DNA of 33,316 nt from Salinivirgaceae bacterium (GCA_027858735.1 JAQICC010000364.1:1-33316); one strand, 5' to 3'. Shown: positions 1 through 8,524, counted from the first letter of the stretch. Notes: a model not told the origin generated them from the sequence alone. Made by a program: numbers and translations.

Positions 1-1
1 A

Positions 2-1570
2 CCTTTAATAGGTTTAGCCAAAACTAGTATCGATAGTTTATTAATTGATTTAAGTAGTTTCATTGAAAACAAAGATCAATATGTTGAACAAAAATTGGAA
101 AAACTAACTGTACTTAAGAGCATTGCAGCAAATAGTGCTAAAAACAAAGATTTATATTACCAATATTCGGTATATTCTGAACTATATGCTGAATATAAAA
201 GCTTTAAATACGATTCTGCTTTTACCTATGCCAAAAGAATGCTAAAGATTGCACATAAATTAAATAATACAGAAATTATTGTAGATGCCAAAATTAATAT
301 GTCCTTTATACTGTTATCATCGGGGTTTTTCCAGCAATCTATTGATACCTTAAAAACAATTGCTCCTGACCCTTTACCTACAACACTAAAAGTTAAGTAT
401 TACAAAACGCTTAACCGAGCATGGATTGATTTTGCAGATTATACGCAGGACAATCATTATACTCCAATTTATAATGCTATGGGTAATAAAGCATTGTTAA
501 GTGCCATTGAAGCTTGCGATTCAAATTTACCTGAATTTAGCTTTTTAAATGGTTTGTACTGCTTAAGAATAAATGACAAATCAAGCGCCAAAATTTACTA
601 TGAGAAATTATGGGACAATACAACTATTTCGAAGCATGAAAGGGCTATATTAGCATCAACTTTAAGTTATATATATGGAGAACTAAATGAGGTTGACAAG
701 TCCATTGAGTTTCTGATAAAAGCAGCCAAATTAGATATTCAGGTTGCTACCAAAGAAACTGTTGCCCTTATTAATTTAGCTGAAATACTTTTTAATCGCG
801 GCATGCTTGATTTATCACTTTTATGTGTTAACCAAGCATTAGAAGATGCGAACTATTACGGTGCTAAACATCGCATCGCACAAATATCAAATATTTTACC
901 CATTATTGAAGGAAGTATGCTTAGAACCAAAGAAAAACAACGTGAAATATTTATGCTTTTCTCCATTGTTTTAGGTTTATCGGTTATAGGACTAATGCTT
1001 TTGGCTTATACAGTTACAAAACAAAATAGGAAACTTGTTAATACAAAAAGAAAACTTAGTAGCACTATTGAAAGCCTTCGTAACACAAATAAAGAACTCT
1101 CGGAAGTAAATCGCATTAAGGAAGAATACATTGGACATTTCTTTGAATTAATATCGAGCTATATTGGTAAAATTGAAAAACTCAAAAAATCGGTTAGTAG
1201 GAATTTAATGTTAAGTAAGTTATCGGAGGTTGAAAAAATAATGAGTAACATTGATTTAAGGATGGAACGAGAAGAGCTTTATGCAAGTTTCGACTCTATA
1301 TTTGTAAAACTTTTCCCAAGATTTATTGGCAGGTACAATTCTCATGTTGGAGAGGTTGATAAAGTTTCAGAGGGCAAATCACATGCCTTTACACCAGAAC
1401 TTAGAATTTATGCATTAAAGCGTTTAGGCATTAACGATAATGAAACCATTGCAAGATTCTTAGGTTATTCAGTAACAACAATTTATACTTATAAAACTAA
1501 ACTTAAAAAGCGCTGCCCCAATCCCGATGCTAACTTAGACGAAGTGCTAATGACCATTCAAATGGAATAA
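2..1570 (+). CDS. DUF6377 TPR transmembrane regulator, 5'-truncated by window edge
   Basis: The frame is open from the first bases of the window, so the true start lies outside. An internal TTG at 95 could be taken for a start, but in-frame residues before it (LLIDLSSFIENKDQY) match the usual N-terminus of this family, so probably only a signal peptide is missing. The product has helical TPR-like repeats over roughly its first 300 residues, one membrane segment (IFMLFSIVLGLSVIGLMLL), a charged coiled coil, and a C-terminal DUF6377 region ending in a LuxR-like helix-turn-helix (NDNETIARFLGYSVTTIYTY). Family knowledge: these Bacteroidota proteins are predicted membrane-tethered transcription regulators with periplasmic TPRs sensing an unknown signal; targets are not known. 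It converges on the LRR gene with only 5 bp between stops. The domain call is firm; the regulatory role is inferred. Confidence 0.85.
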   Translation, partial: PLIGLAKTSIDSLLIDLSSFIENKDQYVEQKLEKLTVLKSIAANSAKNKDLYYQYSVYSELYAEYKSFKYDSAFTYAKRMLKIAHKLNNTEIIVDAKINMSFILLSSGFFQQSIDTLKTIAPDPLPTTLKVKYYKTLNRAWIDFADYTQDNHYTPIYNAMGNKALLSAIEACDSNLPEFSFLNGLYCLRINDKSSAKIYYEKLWDNTTISKHERAILASTLSYIYGELNEVDKSIEFLIKAAKLDIQVATKETVALINLAEILFNRGMLDLSLLCVNQALEDANYYGAKHRIAQISNILPIIEGSMLRTKEKQREIFMLFSIVLGLSVIGLMLLAYTVTKQNRKLVNTKRKLSSTIESLRNTNKELSEVNRIKEEYIGHFFELISSYIGKIEKLKKSVSRNLMLSKLSEVEKIMSNIDLRMEREELYASFDSIFVKLFPRFIGRYNSHVGEVDKVSEGKSHAFTPELRIYALKRLGINDNETIARFLGYSVTTIYTYKTKLKKRCPNPDANLDEVLMTIQME

Positions 1571-1575
1571 TCTGG

Positions 1576-2862
1576 TTAAAAATAAATCTGTGTTTTAGGA
1601 AAAAATTTCTTTACCTGCTTCTTTTGAAAATCGTTTAACCTTGGGTTACGCTCAATATAAAGTTCAGCAAGCGAAGTCATACCCGATAATTGTTTGTTTA
1701 AATACATGAGTTGATTGTCACTAATATTTAAGAACTTAAGACTTTTCAGGCCTCCAAGTGATTTATCGATTTTTTCAATTCTATTATCAGATAAATCCAA
1801 TTCTTCAAGTTTTGATAACTTATAAATAGACCCCTCTACCCGTCTTATTTTATTCCGGTTCAAAAGCACCTTTTTTAAGCTGGTTGCATAACCAATATTT
1901 GCAGGTACTTCTGATAACTGGTTAATTGAAACATCTAGCGTTTCAAGCTTTTGTAAATTGCTCATTTTTGCTGTAAACGAGGCTATTTTATTAATGCTTA
2001 AATCAATGTTTTTGGCATTTGAAAAATTTATACTGTTGCCAGAAACCGATTTTATTTTATTGTTGGAAAGATTTAACTCTTCAAGGTTTTCAAGTGCTCC
2101 AAGTTCGTTGGGTATCATAGTCAATTGATTTTGACTAATATTTAAAGTTTTAAGTCCATTAATATTGCCTAATGACGATGGCAATGCGGTTAATGCATTT
2201 TTCTCAAGGTTAAGTGAGGGTAATTTTGTTAGGTTGCCAATGTTCTCAGGTAATTTGCTTAATTGGTTTTCTGCTACTTTCAATGATGTTAAATTAGTAA
2301 GATTACTTACAGACTCAGGCAGTTCGGTCAAAATATTTCGTTCCATCAATAGTTCTTCCAAAGCAATCAAATCTCCTATTTCATTGGGTAGCGAACTAAT
2401 TTCATTCCAGTTTAAATCTAGTTTTTTAAGCTTTTTAAGATTTCCTATTTCAGCAGAAACCATGGTTATAGAGTTATTAAATACATCTAAAACCTCTAAA
2501 TGACGAAAATTGGTAACCTCTACAGGAATTTCGGTAAAATTGTTTTCGCCCAGAGCCAATACTTGTAGGTTTGGCAATAAAAACAATTCAGAGGGAAGTT
2601 CTGAAATATTGTTGTTTCTGACATACAATTCTTGTAAGTTTTTAAACTTACCAATCTTACCAGGTATTTTTGTAAGTTTCTTATTATCAAGATTAAGAAT
2701 ATAAACACGCTTCTTGTTGGCCATAGCATCATTCCATTCGCGGTAAACTTTCTCATTTTTAAGTTTTTCTTTTGAAATGGGTGCTTTAACCTTTTTATGA
2801 GCTGATAACGAAAGCGAACTTGCAATTACTGCTATAGTAAGAATAATATTTAGAATCTTCAT
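1576..2862 (-). CDS. Secreted leucine-rich repeat protein
   Basis: The 428-residue product starts with a Sec signal peptide (MKILNIILTIAVIASSLSLS) followed by a lysine-rich linker. About 15 consecutive 23-residue leucine-rich repeats of the type LxxLxLxxNxLxxLPxxIGxLxx follow, then a short aromatic C-terminal cap (FFPKTQIYF). The ATG at 2862 is preferred over an in-frame TTG at 2883 because the signal peptide begins there. A TATTTTTG box on the minus strand at 2896-2889 would place the transcript start just upstream. No lipobox, sortase motif or type IX sorting domain is visible, so it is probably periplasmic or released. LRR arrays of this kind mediate protein binding; no enzyme domain is present and the partner is unknown. 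The repeats are regular in length, which suggests an intact, selected fold. Confidence 0.9.
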   Translation of the reverse strand: MKILNIILTIAVIASSLSLSAHKKVKAPISKEKLKNEKVYREWNDAMANKKRVYILNLDNKKLTKIPGKIGKFKNLQELYVRNNNISELPSELFLLPNLQVLALGENNFTEIPVEVTNFRHLEVLDVFNNSITMVSAEIGNLKKLKKLDLNWNEISSLPNEIGDLIALEELLMERNILTELPESVSNLTNLTSLKVAENQLSKLPENIGNLTKLPSLNLEKNALTALPSSLGNINGLKTLNISQNQLTMIPNELGALENLEELNLSNNKIKSVSGNSINFSNAKNIDLSINKIASFTAKMSNLQKLETLDVSINQLSEVPANIGYATSLKKVLLNRNKIRRVEGSIYKLSKLEELDLSDNRIEKIDKSLGGLKSLKFLNISDNQLMYLNKQLSGMTSLAELYIERNPRLNDFQKKQVKKFFPKTQIYF

Positions 2863-2888
2863 AGTTTTAAATTTAAGCGGCAAAGAAA

Positions 2889-2896
2889 CAAAAATA
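2889..2896 (-). promoter_or_regulatory. Candidate -7 box for the LRR gene
   Basis: The minus strand reads TATTTTTG, an exact match to the Bacteroidota TAnnTTTG -7 element, 27 bases before the chosen ATG at 2862. No TTTG -33 box sits at the usual 19 to 21 base spacing (the nearest is about 27 bases away), so this is a partial match. Confidence 0.4.
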
Positions 2897-2940
2897 GCTT
2901 GTATTATTACAATTATATGGAAACAAAACCGGCAGACGTA

Positions 2941-3057
2941 GATTCAACCCAAATTGAGCGATTCGCTATCGCAAATCTGCTCAATCGACTGAGGTCGGGG
3001 TTATACCTAAGTAAAGCGCCTCTTCACTTTGTTCGAATCGCTCAACTTAGGTTCAAC
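2941..3057. repeat. Inverted-repeat element in intergenic spacer
   Basis: The spacer 2884-3203 holds no convincing gene. Its left arm at 2941-2965 and right arm at 3034-3057 are imperfect inverted copies, with the perfect core TTGAGCGATTCG on one side and CGAATCGCTCAA on the other. Inside lies a second pair, ATTGAGC (2953-2959) and GCTCAAT (2978-2984). The composition is more GC-rich than the surroundings, and the only open frame (2899-3129) reads through the repeat without recognisable protein. It looks like a small palindromic dispersed element or the remnant of one. Copy number cannot be judged from this window. The rest of the spacer (3130-3203) shows nothing definite. Confidence 0.6.
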
Positions 3058-3203
3058 TTACAAATGCAACTTTTGTTTATGCTCCTGAATTTAATATTTA
3101 TCTTATATCCAGATTGCGGCAAGTTTTAGATAGCCGTTGTTCCGATGGTATATTCACGATTTTTTTCAAAACCGTCAGGATATTGGTGGAATATAGATAC
3201 TCG

Positions 3204-4127
3204 CTAAGAAATTTTTACTTTCTTTTTACTTAAGGCAATCAACAATACTCCAGAAATGACTATAACAGTACCTATAATTTGATATATGCCTATTTTTTCA
3301 CCTAAAAATATTGTAGCAAGTATAATTGTGCTGATGGGTCCTATACTACCTACAATAGCTACATTTGAAGCTCCTATTCTTTTAATTGCTTCGGCCAACA
3401 TAAAACTAGGTATTATGGTACTTATAAAAGCCATACCTAAACCTAAAAAATAAACCTCAGTTTGCTGATCGAGTACATTTCCATCGTTTTTAATAAAATA
3501 ATGAAGCATTACCGCAATACATGAAACAATCATAGCATAACTTGTAAAGCGCACTGATCCAATACGAGGAATCATATCGCCGCTACCCACCAAATAAACA
3601 GCGTAAGTTAAAGCACTACCAAATACCAAAACTGTTCCCAATGGAATATTTGAACTAATAGCCGCATATGCTGAATATTTGTAAAAGGCCACAAAAACAC
3701 CAATATAGGTAACGCCTACAGCAAGTTTTTGTTGTAGGCTAACCGGCTTTTTCAAAAATATTGCCGATATAATAATCACTAAGGTTGGATAAACAAATAA
3801 AATTAGTCGTTCAATACTTGCTGTAATATAGTTTAACCCTTTAAAATCAAGATAACTTGCCATATAATATCCTAAAAAACCAAGTATTGTTAAAAATAAA
3901 TAATCTTTAGGCATAAGTTTCATATTGGTTTTTCGCCTGCTTTCAAATAATGCAATTATTATATAAAAAGGAAGGGCAATACCCATTCTTATTAAAAGTA
4001 GCGATAAAGTGTCAATATCGTAGCCATACGCCATTTTTACCATAATAGCTTTGGCTGAAAACAATACGACTCCTACTGCCGCCAATCCAAAGGCTATTGT
4101 GCTGTAATGCTTGCTTTTAGGGTTCAT
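3204..4127 (-). CDS. EamA/DMT-family permease
   Basis: The 307-residue integral membrane protein has about ten hydrophobic segments arranged as two EamA repeats. Typical features are the second-repeat end (VAIVGSIGPISTIILATIFLGEKI, quoted in part as GPISTIILATIFLGEKI) and a short basic C-terminal tail (KKKVKIS). The drug/metabolite transporter superfamily exports or imports amino acids, nucleosides and other small metabolites; the substrate cannot be read from sequence. The ATG at 4127 has no in-frame alternative nearby. The gene is monocistronic in this window. About 33 bases upstream of its start is a strong minus-strand intrinsic terminator inside its own leader, so expression is probably controlled by premature termination. 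Confidence 0.88.
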   Translation of the reverse strand: MNPKSKHYSTIAFGLAAVGVVLFSAKAIMVKMAYGYDIDTLSLLLIRMGIALPFYIIIALFESRRKTNMKLMPKDYLFLTILGFLGYYMASYLDFKGLNYITASIERLILFVYPTLVIIISAIFLKKPVSLQQKLAVGVTYIGVFVAFYKYSAYAAISSNIPLGTVLVFGSALTYAVYLVGSGDMIPRIGSVRFTSYAMIVSCIAVMLHYFIKNDGNVLDQQTEVYFLGLGMAFISTIIPSFMLAEAIKRIGASNVAIVGSIGPISTIILATIFLGEKIGIYQIIGTVIVISGVLLIALSKKKVKIS

Positions 4128-4158
4128 AGTTTAAAAGGTTTTAATTCAAATTATGGGT

Positions 4159-4194
4159 AAAAAAAAACCTCCCTACACTTAAGTGAGGGAGGTT
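4159..4194 (-). terminator. Intrinsic terminator in the leader of the EamA gene (attenuator)
   Basis: On the minus strand AACCTCCCT (4194-4186) pairs perfectly with AGGGAGGTT (4174-4166), with a CACTT/AAGTG inner stem and one bulged base. A run of T from the A tract at 4159-4167 follows. This is a textbook rho-independent terminator, but it lies upstream of the EamA start (4127) in the same orientation, so it would stop transcription before the gene. An upstream minus-strand segment AGGCAGGTT (4247-4239) can pair with the same 5' arm at 8 of 9 positions, giving a mutually exclusive antiterminator. The alternative is the end of an independent short RNA. Confidence 0.75.
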
Positions 4195-4225
4195 CTTATT
4201 AACTAACAATAATATAATTAAATAT

Positions 4226-4300
4226 TTACGTAACGAATAACCTGCCTCTGAATTTTAATTCGAGCCAGCGCTTAATTGATATGTAAATATTAATATTCAT
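4226..4300 (-). other. Possible leader ORF and antiterminator segment
   Basis: A 24-codon open frame runs on the minus strand from ATG at 4300 to TAA at 4226, upstream of the leader terminator. Its last codons (AGA GGC AGG TTA) contain the candidate antiterminator AGGCAGGTT, so a translating ribosome would cover it and favour termination. The encoded peptide is basic with one Trp and shows no run of a single regulatory amino acid, so classical amino-acid attenuation is not obvious. It may instead be part of an unrecognised riboswitch or chance. No perfect TAnnTTTG box was found just upstream. Confidence 0.35.
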
Positions 4301-5022
4301 AATTTCATGTAAAAGTATGAATTAAAGCCATGCAATAACCCATTTAGCATAATGTGAAATAAATTCATTAATAAACTATTCTTAACAAAAGCCTTTAGAC
4401 CAGTAGAATTAGATATGAAAAGGATTGCATTACTTTGTAAATAATTTTTATGTTAAAAATAATTATTTAGTTTTACTTACGTCTTCGCAAGAAAATTCCA
4501 AATACTTTAACGAGGATTCGGCACAGGCTGTTATTCTTGTTTTGAAAACAGTCATCCCGCTATTTTAATCAACGATTTTATTAGGTATAATAATAGTACA
4601 AATATAATATTTTTGCCTAAATATGAATCAATTACCCAATTATGCCACGCAAGTTATTGTATTGCTAAATAGTCATATCAATCTGTTTACTGAATTCCTA
4701 AAAAAGACTTCATCCTTTAAAAAACAAAATTAACGACATCGCCCATAAATCATAAATCAATGTGGATGGAGGTATTTAATAGTGAAGTATCAAAAAGTAA
4801 TTGAATTGAATGGTTACTCAGCACCTCTCCATTAAATATCCCTACTATTTTGCTATTGGTAACGATTATAATAACCTTGATATGCTAACCTTTGCACAAC
4901 GAACGTTTTGTGGTAGCAAATGCCCCACCATACCTTAAAAGCAGGTTTAAAGTAAGCAAATCAAATAATCAGAGTGGGTTTACTCATGCCATTAACTCCC
5001 TGAATATTTAAACCATTTAGAC
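4301..5022. other. Gene-poor intergenic region
   Basis: There are about 720 bp without a convincing gene. The region contains the dispersed repeat copy at 4481-4560, a TATTTTTG box at 4608-4615, and right after it a 36-codon ORF (4623-4733, beginning MNQLPNYATQVIVLLN) that I do not recognise. That ORF could be a leaderless small protein or a decayed gene fragment. The remainder (4734-5022) is broken in all frames. A decayed mobile element is possible but no transposase motif is visible. Confidence 0.5.
4481..4560 (+). repeat. Dispersed repeat, copy A
   Basis: The stretch from GTCTTCGCAAGAAAATTCCA to CAGTCATCCCG matches, in reverse orientation, the sequence at 11966-11912. The first 20 bases match at about 17 positions and the last 30 at about 24. 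Copy A carries an extra block of about 22 bases between the two conserved parts. It lacks the TCCCGA/TCGGGA hairpin seen in copy B. Differences are mostly transitions, suggesting ageing copies of one family. Confidence 0.6.
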
Positions 5023-5052
5023 TTTACAATTATCTTTTGTTTGCTACTTTTG
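5023..5052 (+). promoter_or_regulatory. Probable promoter of the rel gene
   Basis: TACTTTTG at 5045-5052 is an exact TAnnTTTG -7 element 22 bases before the ATG at 5075. TTTA at 5023-5026 is a three-of-four match to the TTTG -33 box at an 18-base spacing. The predicted leader is short, about 15 bases. Confidence 0.6.
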
Positions 5053-5074
5053 TAATGAAGTTATTGATCCAATT

Positions 5075-7294
5075 ATGAGTATTCCTGAAAAGTTTAAAGA
5101 TGAATTAAATTGCCTTTACACAAATTTAATGGATTTGTGTGCCAAAAGTTTTTCGCCTAACGATATTGAATCCATTCAAAAGGCCTACGATTTATCACTT
5201 GCCCATTCTGAAACAAAACTAAGAATATCGGGAGAACCCTATATACTGCATCATTTGCGAGTTGCAATTATACTTCAAGACTTAATTGGATTAGGCAAAA
5301 CTACTATTATTGCTGCCTTAGTGCACGATTTGGTTCAAGATAATCTCACATCACTTGAAACAATTAAAAAAGAATTTGGCGATGAAGTTAGCGGAATTGT
5401 TGAAGGTGTTATAAAAATAAGTTCGCTTTATACCAAAAAATTATCTTTACAGAGTGAAAATTTTATAACTCTAATCCTCACTATATCAGATGATGTACGC
5501 ATAATTCTAGTAAAAATTGCCGATCGGCTTGACAATATTCGTAAAATAAAGAATTTTGACGAGGAAAAGCAAAAAAAGATAGCCCAAGAAACCAGGCTAC
5601 TTTACGCTCCTATTGCCCACAGATTAGGACTTTACCATATAAAAACTGAATTTGAGGATATTTCGCTACGACATATTGACCCAGAACCCTATTTTAGCAT
5701 TGCCCAGCAATTAAAAACTACAAAAAAAGCTCGTGAAGCTTATATCGAGAAATTTTCACAGCCTATCCGTGAAATTCTTGAAGAAAAGGGCTATGACTAT
5801 GAATTTAAAGGGCGTCCGAAATCGGTAAATTCTATTTATGGAAAGGTTCAAAAAAAAGGAATTGACATTTCTGAGATTTTCGATTTATTTGCCATAAGAA
5901 TAATATTGAAAAACACACCTCTTGAAAAAGAGAAAGAAGAGTGTTGGAATGTTTACAGTTTGGTGACCAATATTTATAAACCCAATCCTTTAAGATTACG
6001 CGACTGGATTTCAACACCCAGACCAAGTGGGTACGAATCGCTACATACGACTGTTATTGGCCCTGATGACCATTGGGTTGAAATACAAATACGTACCAAT
6101 CGCATGGACGAAGTGGCTGAAAAAGGCGATGCTGCGCATTGGAAGTATAAAGAATCGGCAAATGAAAAGGATCATGACTCTTGGCTAAGAAATATTCGTG
6201 ATGCGCTTGAAGTAAAAGATACTGAAGCTATAGATGATTTTAAAAATACAGCTAAACAAAAAATAAATTCCGATATTTTTGTTTTCACCCCCAAGGGTGA
6301 TATCAAAAAATTACGTGATGGAGCTACAATTCTTGATTTTGCCTACTCTATTCACAGTAAAGTTGGAAATACCTGCACCGGAGCTCGTGTAAATGAAAAA
6401 ATTGTTCCCATAAAGTACAAATTGAAAAATGGCGACACGGTTGAAGTTATAACATCGAAAAATCAAAAGCCACGCGATGAATGGATAAATATTGTAGCCA
6501 GTTCAAGAACAAAGGCTCGTATTAAAAAAGCTATTAACGAAACTTTGTTTAAGCAAGCTGAAATTGGCAAAGAAATGTTGGAGCGTAAAATGTCGCAGCT
6601 TAAATTGGAAATGGGTGACCAATTTATTCTGAAATTATTGGGCCACTTTAAGTATAAACGGGCTTTGGATTTTTACCAGGCCATTGCCGATGAAAAAATT
6701 GATTTACAATCGATTAAAGGAGTTTTAGCCAAATCGAAAAGTGAAGATGATAGTAAAGATGAGGCAATTACGGAGGCTAGCGCTGCCGAATACACAAAGC
6801 GCAGGAATGATGAAAGCGATTTCTTAGTCATCGATAAAGATCTGAAAAATGTTGATTATAAATTGGCAAAATGCTGCAAACCTATTCCTGGTGATAATAT
6901 TTTTGGCTTTGTTACGGTTGATCGAGGAATTCAAATACATCGATATAACTGCCCTAATGCCAAAGACTTAAGAACGCGATACTCGTATAGAATTGTTCCG
7001 GCAATGTGGACTGATCGATCAAAAGATTCAGCCTTTTTAGTTGAATTGGTTGTAACCGGATTAGACAAGATCGGTATTATGAATCATATTAGTGAAGTAA
7101 TATCCAAAAACCATCAGGTGAATATGCGTTCAATTGCAATAAATACAAAAGATGGTATTTTTCAAGGCTTTATTACGGTTTTTATAAATAGTTTAAATCA
7201 CCTTGATTTGCTGCTAACAAATATTAACAATATTAAAGGGGTACTAAAGGCCGAACGATTGAATAAAAACACAATAGTTACGGAATCTTCATAA
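5075..7294 (+). CDS. RelA/SpoT-family long (p)ppGpp synthetase/hydrolase homologue
   Basis: The 739-residue protein has the full long-RSH order: HD hydrolase domain (about 30-190), synthetase (about 230-360), TGS (about 400-460), a CC/zinc-finger region (KLAKCCKPIPGD) and a C-terminal ACT domain. Synthetase residues are present (GRPKSVNSIYGK at 246-257, D270, E336 in EIQIRT). The charge motif is RLRD (307-310), closer to the RXKD of Rel/SpoT than the EXDD of RelA. In the HD domain H59, H84-D85 and D150 are kept, but the usual ED pair reads QD (Q88-D89), which may weaken hydrolysis. It should make the stringent-response alarmone from GTP/GDP and ATP in the cytosol. It overlaps queE by 17 bp, tail to tail. 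The family is certain; the balance of the two activities is inferred. Confidence 0.95.
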   Translation: MSIPEKFKDELNCLYTNLMDLCAKSFSPNDIESIQKAYDLSLAHSETKLRISGEPYILHHLRVAIILQDLIGLGKTTIIAALVHDLVQDNLTSLETIKKEFGDEVSGIVEGVIKISSLYTKKLSLQSENFITLILTISDDVRIILVKIADRLDNIRKIKNFDEEKQKKIAQETRLLYAPIAHRLGLYHIKTEFEDISLRHIDPEPYFSIAQQLKTTKKAREAYIEKFSQPIREILEEKGYDYEFKGRPKSVNSIYGKVQKKGIDISEIFDLFAIRIILKNTPLEKEKEECWNVYSLVTNIYKPNPLRLRDWISTPRPSGYESLHTTVIGPDDHWVEIQIRTNRMDEVAEKGDAAHWKYKESANEKDHDSWLRNIRDALEVKDTEAIDDFKNTAKQKINSDIFVFTPKGDIKKLRDGATILDFAYSIHSKVGNTCTGARVNEKIVPIKYKLKNGDTVEVITSKNQKPRDEWINIVASSRTKARIKKAINETLFKQAEIGKEMLERKMSQLKLEMGDQFILKLLGHFKYKRALDFYQAIADEKIDLQSIKGVLAKSKSEDDSKDEAITEASAAEYTKRRNDESDFLVIDKDLKNVDYKLAKCCKPIPGDNIFGFVTVDRGIQIHRYNCPNAKDLRTRYSYRIVPAMWTDRSKDSAFLVELVVTGLDKIGIMNHISEVISKNHQVNMRSIAINTKDGIFQGFITVFINSLNHLDLLLTNINNIKGVLKAERLNKNTIVTESS

Positions 7295-7913
7295 ATTTAT
7301 GCGCTTGTAGTGAAACCATCCATTGTGGGTTATTCTTTACATAATCAACAATGGTATCAATATTTGCAGCATACCTACTCCACTCAGGTTGTAAAAACAG
7401 CATACACTTTTCTGAAACACGTTCGGCACATTGTTCACCCCAAGCTATATCTTCTGCATCATCGTATATAATTACCTTAAGCTCATCGGCACGTTTATAC
7501 ATACTTTCATCAGGATGTACATTACGCTTAGGCGATAAACAAATCCAATCCCATGTACCTGTTAAAGGGTAAGCTCCCGATGTTTCAATAAAAGTTTCAA
7601 TATTATGTTCTTTTAATTTATCGCATAACGGATTAAGGTTATGTAACGAGGGTTCCCCACCCGTAACTACCACCGATCTGGCAGGAGTATTCAATACACT
7701 TTGTAATATTTCATCAACTGAAACCAGTTTATGAATACCAGGACTCCATGATATTTTAGAGTCGCACCAACGACATCCAATGTCGCACCCACCTATTCGG
7801 ATAAAATAAGCAGCTTTGCCCGTATGAAAACCTTCCCCCTGTAGGGTATAGAATTGTTCAACTAAAGGCAATACATTTCCTTCCCCACCTCCTGGTAATT
7901 TGTCCTTTTCCAA
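7278..7913 (-). CDS. queE: 7-carboxy-7-deazaguanine synthase
   Basis: The 211-residue radical SAM enzyme has the CX3CX2C cluster motif (GGCDIGCRWCD) right after the QueE-type N-terminus FYTLQGEGFHTGKAAYFIRIGG. Also visible are VVTGGEPSLH, ETSGAY and CLSPKRN. It converts 6-carboxytetrahydropterin to 7-carboxy-7-deazaguanine in the queuosine (7-deazaguanine) pathway. No other que gene is in the window. No in-frame ATG precedes the conserved region: a TAG stop sits directly before the TTG at 7913, so initiation is at TTG 7913 or at another TTG at 7871. It lies 17 bp behind the HNH gene on the same strand and probably shares its transcript. Its stop overlaps the 3' end of rel. Confidence 0.93.
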   Translation of the reverse strand: MEKDKLPGGGEGNVLPLVEQFYTLQGEGFHTGKAAYFIRIGGCDIGCRWCDSKISWSPGIHKLVSVDEILQSVLNTPARSVVVTGGEPSLHNLNPLCDKLKEHNIETFIETSGAYPLTGTWDWICLSPKRNVHPDESMYKRADELKVIIYDDAEDIAWGEQCAERVSEKCMLFLQPEWSRYAANIDTIVDYVKNNPQWMVSLQAHKFMKIP

Positions 7914-7930
7914 CTATAAAATTTTTCTAG

Positions 7931-8524
7931 TTAATCTTCGTCGTCTATTTTAACGTGTCCCCAGTTTTCACCCTTACGAATTCGATTAAGCTGTGTATGG
8001 GTAATACCAAATTCACGCGCAATTTTATACAACGGGTTATTGCTACGTCGCAACTTTTTCTTTAATCGAATAACATCGGTTTCAGTTAGCTTAGCATGCG
8101 TTATATTGCCTATTCTATTTGCGCGTGCATGTATAACTTTCGGATTTTCATTGTTATGCATGTTCAATTCATGCTGAGTTACCCATTTAAGATTTTCAAA
8201 ATTGTTATTCTTTTTGTTGAAATCTTTATGAATAACATATTTGTGTCTTTCTGATGGGCGCTCACAATAAATTGTTGCAACCAAACGATGTACAGATTCT
8301 GTTACCCTTTTGGTAGTGCCTTTAACTCTTTTAAAGTTATTAACATACTCAAAACCAGATCCATCTTTAAACTGATTAATTGTAGAAAGAAATTGCCATT
8401 CTTCCTTTTTCTTATTGTTGTGTTTAACGCGACCATAAGTAGATACTTCATATACCTCATCTTCACGCATTCCAGGAAGAGTAAAGCGTTTCCACTCCTC
8501 ATTCCAATATTTTTCTTCTTTCAT
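7931..8524 (-). CDS. NUMOD4/HNH endonuclease-like protein with C-terminal helix-turn-helix
   Basis: The 197-residue protein opens with a NUMOD4-like segment (EEWKRFTLPGMREDEVYEVSTYGRVKH in the N-terminal 40 residues). An HNH_3-type nuclease follows (VHRLVATIY then IHKDFNKKNNNFENLKWVT, about residues 80-135). It ends with a DNA-binding helix-turn-helix (IAREFGITHTQLNRIRKG). These domains are known from homing endonucleases, but no intron, intein or interrupted host gene surrounds it, and free-standing copies occur in Bacteroidota. The HNH His and Asn are present, so it may be catalytically active. It has its own well-formed promoter (8563-8593) and is followed 17 bp later by queE. Target and biological role are unknown. 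Confidence 0.82.
   Translation of the reverse strand: MKEEKYWNEEWKRFTLPGMREDEVYEVSTYGRVKHNNKKKEEWQFLSTINQFKDGSGFEYVNNFKRVKGTTKRVTESVHRLVATIYCERPSERHKYVIHKDFNKKNNNFENLKWVTQHELNMHNNENPKVIHARANRIGNITHAKLTETDVIRLKKKLRRSNNPLYKIAREFGITHTQLNRIRKGENWGHVKIDDED

Noticed and set aside
2899-3129. 76-codon open frame on the + strand
   Set aside because: It reads through the inverted repeat at 2941-3057, has no recognisable protein features and is probably not a gene.
7931-8524. HNH/NUMOD protein as part of an intron or intein
   Set aside because: Flanking genes are complete and no split host gene or group I structure is visible; it appears free-standing.
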